The position numbers were made by a program, and so were the translations under genes. A stretch of DNA of 10,570 bases from Cyclostephanos tholiformis (taxonomy: Eukaryota; Bacillariophyta; Thalassiosirophyceae; Thalassiosirales; Thalassiosiraceae), in NCBI GenBank assembly GCA_036939975.1, contig JALLPB010001243.1, positions 1 through 10,570 of the forward strand, written 5' to 3'. Under the pieces are notes generated by a model. The model was not told the DNA's origin, made no database searches, and saw only the letters and a program-made list of their open reading frames with translations. Positions 1-6,401 of this stretch are shown one piece after another; position 1 is the first letter of the stretch; each line of letters begins with the position of its first letter.

Positions 1-103
1 AAAGATATTTATGTGTGTCCTTGGGGATGAAGAGCCGCAGGCCCTATCGGCTTGTCAAAGAGAAAAGTTTATTCTGATTATTGGCGAAAAAATATCAACA
101 AGC

Positions 104-496
104 ATGGTCGTATTAGAAGCCGCGGCGATCACGGCCGGGAGCGTGGCGGCATACAAGGGGGGAAAGGCCGCCGTTGCGGCGACGGCCAAGACCATCAAGT
201 CGAAGCTGAGCCTCAACCAAAGGGAGAGGACGAGGGATAAGATATATCAGTCGAGGAAGGAGGAACGGACGGAGCGCTTTGCCAAGGTCAACGAGTATCG
301 CGAGTCGGTGACGGGAAAAATCGGGGGAGAGGGGGGGTCGACGACAGCCGGCGGATTCAGCTGGAAGAAGTCGGATGGCAGTTCGTGTGGCGGTGGCCTC
401 TTCACGTCTACTAGTTGGCCATCGTCCGCCGCTGTCACCGATGCCGCTCCAACGAAGCGATCGACGACGAATTCATCGTCGGGGAGCTGGCGGTAA
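104..496 (+). CDS. Hypothetical Ala/Lys/Arg-rich small protein
   Basis: I do not recognise this 130-residue ORF. From the ATG at 104 it opens with an alanine-rich, weakly hydrophobic stretch (residues 1-30) containing small-residue spacing such as AYKGGKAA. A strongly basic and charged segment follows (residues about 31-70, with RERTRDK, SRKEERTERF and KVNEYRES), which probably forms a helix. The last 55 residues are Gly/Ser/Thr-rich and low in complexity. The first 70 codons look truly coding; the tail is less certain. The frame stays open upstream to position 11, but those residues look less protein-like, so I chose the ATG at 104; an upstream exon outside the window is possible. The stop codon overlaps a plausible splice donor (GTAAAAG from 493). 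Good acceptors end at 620 (TTTTTCTAG) and 657 (CTCCTTTCAG), so the true C-terminus may lie in a later exon. Confidence 0.45.
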   Translation: MVVLEAAAITAGSVAAYKGGKAAVAATAKTIKSKLSLNQRERTRDKIYQSRKEERTERFAKVNEYRESVTGKIGGEGGSTTAGGFSWKKSDGSSCGGGLFTSTSWPSSAAVTDAAPTKRSTTNSSSGSWR

Positions 497-843
497 AAGT
501 GATTTACCCCCCCCACCTCCCCCAATGAGCAATAACAATGTTTATTTATATATACTCGACGAGACTTGAATTTTCGCATTGCCAGACCCTGTTTTTGTGC
601 ATGAAAATGTGTTTTTCTAGATTCCATGGTAGTTTATCTCGCGATTGCTCCTTTCAGTGGAGATAAACATAAGACAAAGAGGAGGGGGAGGGGGGGGGGA
701 TAAGGGCCGTGACCATCCTGGCGAGATCCGTCGTCACCACTCACCTCGTCCCGACGAGTATACGCGTGCCCCCCGCTGGATTCGTTCTACTCGTGGCATC
801 GTTTCGAGGCGACTTCATATAAACAACGACTGGTGGAGGACTG
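497..843. other. Stretch without a convincing gene (possible intron or UTR)
   Basis: Nothing here has clear coding character. It contains a C-rich run (about 505-520), an AT-rich stretch with TATATATA-like sequence near 541-553, two good splice-acceptor-like sites (AG at 619-620 and 656-657) and a G-rich tract at 681-699. If the acceptor at 657 is used with the donor at 493, an open, Arg-rich frame continues to a stop at 857, but its composition is poor and I do not call it a gene. The region could be the 3' UTR of the left ORF, or intron sequence between it and the 844-1008 ORF. Confidence 0.4.
681..699 (+). repeat. G-rich low-complexity tract
   Basis: Nearly pure G: GG, A, five G, A, then nine G, followed a few bases later by GGG at 703-705. 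This arrangement of G-runs could form a G-quadruplex on the plus strand. It is also a place where read or assembly errors are likely, which matters for any ORF drawn across it. Confidence 0.6.
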
Positions 844-1008
844 ATGATCAACATTGACCGCGATTTGGATGGAGGAGGCGATGATAGGATGGATGAACCG
901 AGCATTGAGGAAAATAATTTAGGGCGACGTGGAGCAAAGGAGAGCAAGAACAGTTTTGGTTGGCGCAGGAAGGAAGACCACGCCAAGAGGGACCAGGCGG
1001 AAAAATAG
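844..1008 (+). CDS. Short hypothetical ORF or terminal exon
   Basis: A 54-residue open frame, ATG at 844 and TAG at 1006-1008, with balanced amino-acid composition. It has an acidic, Gly/Asp-rich first half (DLDGGGDD, MDEPSIEENN) and a basic second half (FGWRRKEDHAKRDQ). The frame is open upstream only to 823. I do not recognise it. It may be the last exon of the gene that starts at 104, since both have charged, Lys/Arg/Glu-rich segments, or a separate small gene, or chance. No domain is visible. It ends about 16 bp before the candidate target-site duplication of the retrotransposon, so if real its 3' end lies next to or under the insertion. Confidence 0.3.
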   Translation: MINIDRDLDGGGDDRMDEPSIEENNLGRRGAKESKNSFGWRRKEDHAKRDQAEK

Positions 1009-1024
1009 ATAAATTATGCACCAG

Positions 1025-1035
1025 CACAATAGTAC
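1025..1035 (+). repeat. Candidate left target-site duplication
   Basis: The 11 bases CACAATAGTAC here match CACAATAGGTAC at 6234-6245 with one extra G; the first eight bases are identical. The two copies sit just outside the likely 3' end and 5' truncation point of the minus-strand retrotransposon, where a LINE target-site duplication should be. The match is short, so this is plausible rather than proven. Confidence 0.4.
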
Positions 1036-1244
1036 AACTTAAGAAATTAGGTAAATATTAATACTACCTAGACCTTTTTCACCATGACGGAGTCTTCCGA
1101 GGGCACGTTAACCAAACAGCGCTGCAGTTGAGACCCCTCTAGAGGGAGGGCATCTCTCCTTCGAGGATCATTGTCCTCGGTAAGATTGGCTACTGAAAGC
1201 CATCCAACCCTGCTTTACACAGGGATTTACAGAGATGAGAATAT
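1036..1244 (-). other. 3' untranslated region of the retrotransposon
   Basis: Between the last stop of the element (TAA at 1245-1247) and the candidate duplication lies about 210 bp with no ORF. It contains a small inverted repeat around CCCTCTAGAGGG (1134-1145) and, near 1074-1082, the minus-strand sequence GGTGAAAAAGG. There is no long poly-A tail, so the true 3' terminus could be at the A5 run (about 1074) or further left in AT-rich sequence (1041-1070). Confidence 0.4.
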
Positions 1245-2261
1245 TTACTGCCCGCCTCGTCCGTGACCCCTCTGAGTCTGCTGTGTTCGCTGCCTTGTGA
1301 GTATTGCTGCCTCCCGCGCGGCTCGAGTGGCCACTAGCCAATATTCTTCTTGCTCCCCCGAGGTTGTTTCCAGTTCCTTCAGATTTACCTCCATCATCCA
1401 TTGGTCTTCGTTGAGTAAACCTGCCTGACCCATCTCCATCTGCGCCTCAATTTCCCGCTGTATCACCTCCTTCCGAAGAGTGGCTTGTGTGCCCGCCACC
1501 GAGTTGTAGATTTGGACGTTCCGATAGAGCCATTGTCCATGGGTTGCCTCCAGGAGCTTCCGTATTAGCCCTTTTGCCCACCTTTCCGGTGAAATGTGTT
1601 CCTGCGTGAAAGTGGTTAGGCACTGGATCGTTCTCATACGGTGGCACACCATGCCTTCCATAAATCGCCGCCACCCAATCGCATCTTGGTCCACTGCCAT
1701 TTGTCGGTAGTTATCCCCCAGCCCGGTGCAAATCTCAACCATTGTCTTCCCTCCCCATCCGCAAGCATACTCCGCTATGCAATCCAGCAAAACTGGGTCC
1801 GTGCCAACTTCCTCCATCCACCCCTCCAAGAGGTCAATAGTGTGCCACAGCGTCTCAACCCTTCCTGCGTTTTTGCAAAACAGCACATGTGCACAGGTAT
1901 CTCTTTCTGTAAGGCAGCTCGGGCACATCCTCACATCCGACTTGTCCCATTCCATGGTGCCTGCAATGCCCATAACCTGCTTGCATGCCCACTGTTGGAA
2001 TAGGCATGGTACCTCATGGAGCGTTTGATACACCATCTCCCAGTCCACCCTATCAAAGTTGTCCCCATAGAGTATATCCAGCTGATGAAACCGCTCTTGT
2101 GCTAAGTAGCGGTGTGCCCAGAACCGGGGCGCTTGTCCCGCATCCGCCATTATCTTTGTTGTTCCAGCAAAGACACACACCGGTTCCAGAGGGAAGGCCT
2201 GTTGAGTGTTGAGTGGGTGGTCAACTAGCCTGGAGGTCACAGAGTGCCTGTGTTGCTTATG
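1245..2261 (-). pseudogene. LINE C-terminal domain with Cys/His zinc-binding motif
   Basis: The most intact piece of the element: about 331 residues open without a break (GTG codon at 2238-2240 down to TAA at 1245-1247). There is no start codon of its own because it is the tail of the polyprotein; it joins the RNase H frame through a frameshift near 2262. A likely zinc site C-x2-C-x8-H-x3-C (CPSC then CAHVLFC) lies at 1875-1925, and a conserved-looking Trp-rich block (WACKQVMGIAGTMEWDK) just before it. The final third is charged and helical (repeated Glu/Gln/Arg; KEVIQREIEAQMEMG) and may be a coiled coil. Cys/His motifs at the C-terminus of LINE ORF2 proteins are thought to bind RNA or DNA. 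The role here is inferred from position only. Confidence 0.75.
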
Positions 2262-2567
2262 AGTCCATGGATGTGTTCAATTGTGCAGGACAGGTGAGAT
2301 CCTGGTATGCGACCTTGTCGTCCTGGTGTGCCTTCACGTGCGAGTAATACCTGCCAAAGGATAGGTTGCTGCAATTCACCAGAATCTTCTTAAGCACATC
2401 GGAGTGAGCCAGACCTGACGGTATAGAGAGGGGGGAAGGTTCTTCGCTTTGTCAAGAGCCCCAAGGCAGTCAGAGTAAATGTGCACTGAGCCGTCTAGCC
2501 CCGGGTTGACCTCATTGATTGCCATGAGGATGAGGTGAATTGCCATCAAGCCCAAAAGCTCGCCGAA
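2262..2567 (-). pseudogene. RNase H domain of the LINE, C-terminal part, frameshifted
   Basis: Holds three of the four usual RNase H catalytic positions. The Glu in GELLGL is at 2559-2561, the Asp in IYSDCLGAL at 2469-2471, and the final His/Asp segment HVKAHQDD at 2317-2340. The first Asp lies upstream in the neighbouring piece. RNase H would remove the RNA strand of the RNA-DNA hybrid during element replication. The piece is split: the frame changes near the run of six G (plus strand 2430-2435), and again near 2262, where that frame runs into TAA at 2257-2259. It cannot be made as one protein. Confidence 0.75.
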
Positions 2568-2575
2568 GCTCGCCA
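2556..2575 (+). repeat. 10-bp tandem duplication that breaks the RNase H frame
   Basis: AAGCTCGCCG at 2556-2565 is followed at once by AAGCTCGCCA at 2566-2575, nine of ten bases identical. The duplication lies exactly where the minus-strand RNase H frame shifts, at the RGEL/GELLGL segment with the catalytic Glu. Ten extra bases change the frame by one, so this small duplication explains that frameshift. Confidence 0.8.
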
Positions 2576-4386
2576 CGATAGCTGCATGTGACATCTGACG
2601 TTTCTGAGAAGGAGCTCCATAGGCGACCCCTGCTTCTGTTGCATTACAGAACCACCGCCGCCAATTGGATATTCGGATATAGGTCCTTCATGTAGGATCC
2701 ATCCGTCACTGCCATGCACGTCCCGTCAGCAATTGCTGTGGCTAGCCAGTCGTCATCCCCAATCCATGTGAGGTTGTCCCAGAAGTTGGATGGCGGAGTT
2801 GGTGGTGCTGGGAGTTCTGTGAAGCATATGATCGCCTTGTCTCCATTTCTCTCCTCCCGGACCGAGCAGATTACCCCCCCGTCTCTCCGGGGGACATCTT
2901 GTGCTGTGCATTGCCATTTGTTTGCTCGGCTCGCCTGCCCTGTTGCTGGAGTATAGGTGTCCATTAGCGCTCCCTTTGTATGGTAGAGTTCGGCCAATTC
3001 CAGGTTGTACCGCCACTGCCATATCTTGTGCCCCTTGACCAGTAAGCGCCCAAGGCTGTTTTCTGGTCATCCCCTAGGTGCAAGAAGCAGCACTGCCCAT
3101 TGCCACAGGTTAAAGTCCCATCTTGGTGGGCGCTCTTGTGGAAAAATTAGGGTGGACCATGCCTCCTCTGACGAGCGTGTTGACAGATATTTCCTGTCCA
3201 CAGCTTTTCCACTAGCATCAAAGACATCGGAAACAAATAGCACCTGTTGGTGGCACCGCACCCGGTTGAGATGGAGGAGCTCTTCTTTTCTGAACTCCAG
3301 CTTTGCGAAAGCTCTCATAATCCATCCGTCTTTTTCTCTTGGGAACTGGAGAGGGATGGCTCGGATTTCCACCTTGAACCTGAACATGTCGATTTTCTTC
3401 CATACCGACCGAAGCCAGCTGTGCATTACCCATTCCCCGTAAACGGAGAAAGACTCCAATAGGATCTGGAGAGAGAATCCTCCTTCAATAACCAGCATCT
3501 CCATTGATACTTGCATCTGCACGCCGAGGCTCGAGCAACTACCGTAGTGGGTTAATAGCTTTATAAGTTGAGCAACAAAGCATTCCACTCCCGGGTGTGG
3601 GAGGCCCACTCCGAAGAACCCTCTGTCCAGCCGCCGAAGCTCTTGGCACACCGAGCGCCTAATCCCACACATTGGTAACATGTCGTAGTATACCTTCATA
3701 AAGCATTCCTCTAGCTCATTGAAGGGCGCACACACGCGCCAGAATTGTTTGTCCAACAAGAAGACAAGATTGTGATTATTGAGTCCGCTCGTTTTTGCTT
3801 TCGCCACCCATCCACCCGCCTTCTCCTGCATCTGCGCCACTGCTCCCTCGTGTTCAATAGCCTCAAGAGATCCATCCTTGAGTGGAACCTTGATTCCCAG
3901 GTCCTCCCTCCCCTCATTATCCGCATACCGCCAAGTGCCATCTGACCGCCATGTGAAGGAGATGAGGTGGTAGAAGCATTTAGCCGGCTTGAGGCCCCCC
4001 CCTGTTGCCAGCAGCAGTTTCCCCCAGTTTAAAATGCTCTCCTGGAATTCATTATGTACCTCCTCTACCGTTTGCAGTTTAGTCATGTTCAGGTGCTCCA
4101 AATCCGTGTCGTCCACGAACACCGATCCGGCTGAGTGGTGTTCCATTTCTGTGATTGGACAGCAAAAAAGAACGCCATGCCCTTTTTGCTTGTGTGCCCG
4201 AATCATCATGATGCTGGTGACACCCCATCCTGCAGGGGCCGCCCCATTTCCTTGGCAGAGTCCCTGGGTCTTCTTCCCGTTCTTGGCAGAGCCGACATAC
4301 ACTTTGGAGTTGCCGAAACCTGTACGGAGGAAAAAATTCATGTCTTGGATAGTTGATAACATCAAGATGGCCGCTTCCTCTGGCAC
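2568..4386 (-). pseudogene. LINE reverse transcriptase C-terminal half, thumb, and RNase H start
   Basis: One reading frame, interrupted by TGA at 3067-3069 and TAA at 2644-2646, that still makes sense across both stops. It includes RT motif B (GLCQGNGAAP, 4234-4263) and motif C (VFVDDTDL, with the two catalytic Asp at 4108-4113). A motif D/E-like region follows (GGGLKPAKCFYHL), then a long thumb/connection of over 250 residues, and finally the first RNase H strand with its catalytic Asp in VTDGSY (2701-2703). After the TAA the frame reads on sensibly to RGEL, where the 10-bp duplication shifts it. QGNG replaces the QGxxxSP form usual in LINE motif B, and VDD replaces YADD; both are acceptable RT variants. 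It enters from another frame at about 4386, where an upstream in-frame TGA (4387-4389) blocks any earlier start. Confidence 0.85.
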
Positions 4387-5750
4387 TCAATGACTGGAAG
4401 ACCATCGGCACAATTGGATGGGCTATTCTGTGGTAGCAGTTATCCGCATCCACTGCCCCTATTCCCGCTGGACGTCGTGTTTGGCGCACGATGTCATAGA
4501 AGAGTACCTTCGCGAGGGTTCCGTCATCGGCTAGATGGTTCCTTTCGCTGTAGATTTCTTCCGGTAGTAGCTTGTACCTGCATGCCTGCTGGAGCATCCG
4601 CTGTCCGTAGATGATTTTATTAGTCGCGTTGAAGTCGGCCTCCATTACTAAGATTAACCGCAGCTTAGTGATCAGCATGCATCCGGACATTTTTTCCAAC
4701 ATCACCGATAGCCCCCGGGCCCACTGATCCAGGACAACTCCCCTCTGAATAATAAGTGAGGCCTTCAGGGCGTGAAAATGAGAGATATGATCTGAGGATG
4801 TTCTCGTGATGTAATGACCAAAGTGTAGGCCTGATTCCGATGACGATGTCGACTCGCGGCGGCCTCTCCACTGCTGCTTCCATTCCTCCTTGGAGATCCG
4901 TGTGATCAGGGAGCTGGCTGGTATTATTGTCCTTATCATCGCGCACTCCCGGAAAATTTCCTTTGTTGCCATATTGAAGTCTGGTGGAAATTTGTAAGTC
5001 CCATCCAGGATCGCCTTGGCAGTCTGCGATGTTGCATTGTACCCAAACTTGCCACATAGCTTCCCCAAGCAAATAGGTGCCACCTCGGCTAAGAAGAAGT
5101 GTTCGCGATGAATATTGGAGAAAATTGCCTCCGTGACCGATTCCTCAGTTAAGTGTTCAGACAGTGTTTCTTCCCCCTCCCCGTTCTAAGTGAGGACCCG
5201 TGGTACCGACCCCCCACGTGGCTTCCCCATGGAGTAGTTAATTCGCAGCCAAAAGCCCCTATCCTTCTTGCGCTGGATGATTGCTAGTATCTCTTTTTCC
5301 TTTGCATCATCCTCCGCACCCTTCGCGTCCTGCAGGCATTTATACAGGTGTTTCCTCCAATATTGTTTGCCGTGCTTCCGAAAGTAGTCGCACTTCTCCA
5401 GACATACTTTAAGTCGCAGAAGGACGCCCTTGACTGGGATGGAGAGGCACTGGGAGATACCACACTGCCGGGCAGTCCGTTTCAGGTTGCCCCGGTTACG
5501 GATTTGCCCGTTGTGATACCGTAATAGCGATCGATAAACTTGTGTCCGCCGAATCCAAAGGGCCGCCTCGGGAGAGAAGGGAATGCGACCGGACTTAATC
5601 CTTTGACACTTTTTCGCCGCATGCAGCATAATCTCTCGGCTCTGCCTGTCCAATTTATTGAGGCCCCGCCGAAATGAGCATCGGGAGGTACAGGTGTTAT
5701 GCAGTTGTCCGAGGTGGTCGATGAGTTGGTGCCGTGAGAGCGGTTCCTCC
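4387..5750 (-). pseudogene. LINE linker and reverse transcriptase N-terminal half
   Basis: One frame from about 5750 to 4387, broken only by TAG at 5186-5188; the residues on each side of the stop read on as one protein. The first part (about 5750-5190) is a basic linker between endonuclease and RT (for example KKCQRIKSGRIPFSPEA, then a Lys-rich helical stretch). After the stop come the RT fingers and the start of the palm: the SGLHFGHY block, a KLRLILVMEADFN region, and motif A as VDADNCYHRI, with its first catalytic Asp at 4448-4450. The matching third Asp is in the next piece. The usual Asp late in motif A (as in CYDRI) is His here, which may be one more sign of decay. The frame is entered by a net one-base shift near 5750. 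Confidence 0.85.
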
Positions 5751-6222
5751 ATTCGCTACTAGATACCTTATTATTCAGGCGGCGGGCTGCAAATCGCTTA
5801 ATGCGAAATGGCGCTGTGCCCACCAGACTCTCTTCCTGGAAGTCCACGACGAAAAGCCTGTGATCCCCCACCCCGAATCCTGCAGGCATGATGCAAGCAT
5901 GAGTGATCATAATGTCAAGGGTTGCCCATATTCCGTCTATAGGCTTAGTTCCGCGAAAAAATGTCGGACCTACTTTCTTGCCAGTGAAGTCGCCAATGAC
6001 CTCTGACATCACTAGACCGTTGCTCTTTGTCAGGGATTTTCCGAGTGATTTTTTATATATATCCTCGTTTGCATCGAGGCACACCACCAGGCGGTCGCCT
6101 TCCCTGCGCCACTTCATCAGCTGAGCCACGAGATCATCATGGAAGCGCTTCCGTGGACAGGTTAAGTCCTTCCGCTGTGTAATCAAGAATCTCCGGTGTT
6201 GTTGATACGTCGTGCACTCCAT
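5751..6222 (-). pseudogene. LINE endonuclease (APE/EEP type), C-terminal half only
   Basis: Reads as the second half of an endonuclease/exonuclease/phosphatase-fold nuclease, which nicks target DNA to prime reverse transcription. Visible family signatures are the DANED segment (cf. the GDFN-type motif), TFFRGTKPIDGIW (the R-x-x-x-IDxIW strand) and GVGDHRLFVVDF (the catalytic SDH/GDH-type Asp-His pair). The N-terminal half with the metal-binding Asn and Glu is missing. A TGA lies three codons upstream of the ATG at 6220-6222, and the candidate duplication follows at 6234, so this is the 5' truncation point rather than a true start. After about residue 157 the frame stops resembling the family, and the reading continues in another frame from about 5750. 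Confidence 0.8.
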
Positions 6223-6233
6223 CCTCCCTCAAC

Positions 6234-6245
6234 CACAATAGGTAC
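6234..6245 (+). repeat. Candidate right target-site duplication
   Basis: CACAATAGGTAC, matching CACAATAGTAC at 1025-1035 with a single-base gap. It begins directly beyond the point where the retrotransposon coding sequence ends (TGA-GGG-AGG-ATG at 6220-6231, minus strand), as expected for a 5'-truncated LINE. Confidence 0.4.
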
Positions 6246-6401
6246 TAAAGTACGTACTTACCAGCGTATCGTATGCAGCGACTTCCCTTCTTGCCGACCG
6301 ACCCTGCCTCGACCCTCATCTGTTTCACACAGACCCGACCAAGGGAGAAGGAGAGGGGCGGAGCGAACATCGAGCAGAGGCATGGGGCGATATTATGCAA
6401 T
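6246..6401 (+). promoter_or_regulatory. Probable promoter and 5' leader of the aspartyl protease gene
   Basis: This 156-bp gap lies between the retrotransposon and the chosen protease start. It begins with a perfect 12-bp palindrome, AAGTACGTACTT (6248-6259), followed by TTACC. There is no obvious TATA box. The protease frame is open through most of it (an ATG at 6273), so part may be coding if an earlier start is used. The insertion boundary lies only about 160 bp before the ATG, so upstream regulatory sequence may have been displaced by 5 kb. Confidence 0.35.

Larger units (their letters stand above)
1036..6233 (-). mobile_element. Degenerate 5'-truncated non-LTR retrotransposon (LINE) with RNase H
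   Basis: About 5.2 kb of minus-strand sequence reads, in coding order: C-terminal half of an APE-like endonuclease, linker, reverse transcriptase, RNase H, and a C-terminal domain with a Cys/His motif. The coding sequence changes frame near 5750, 4386, 2560, 2430 and 2262. It also has in-frame stops TAG (5186-5188), TGA (3067-3069) and TAA (2644-2646). No LTRs are seen, and the element begins inside the endonuclease, so it is a 5'-truncated LINE copy as left by incomplete reverse transcription. An ORF1 (gag-like) part is absent. RNase H downstream of RT is known in the I-like LINE groups; similar sequences are, from memory, common in diatom genomes. The outer ends are set by the candidate target-site duplication and are uncertain by tens of bases, especially on the left. 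Confidence 0.85.

Noticed and set aside
247..627. 126-residue minus-strand ORF opposite the left ORF
   Set aside because: Its composition is not absurd, but it overlaps the better-supported plus-strand charged segment and shows no recognisable domain. It stays a weak alternative for the 300-627 stretch.
741..986. 81-residue minus-strand ORF
   Set aside because: Low-complexity Ser/Pro/Arg/Leu composition; it is the antisense shadow of the 844-1008 frame.
1050..1068. Imperfect palindrome GGTAAATATTAATACTACC as a terminator or hairpin
   Set aside because: The arms match over only about four bases at the ends and the rest is AT-rich. A hairpin would be weak, and bacterial-type terminators do not apply here.
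2644..5188. Stop-codon reassignment or programmed readthrough to explain stops in the retrotransposon
   Set aside because: TAG, TGA and TAA all occur in frame, together with five frameshifts, and the host genes use normal TAG or TAA ends. Decay is simpler.
1036..6233. LTR retrotransposon or retrovirus-like element
   Set aside because: There are no long terminal repeats, protease, integrase or envelope. The endonuclease-RT-RNase H order is that of a LINE.
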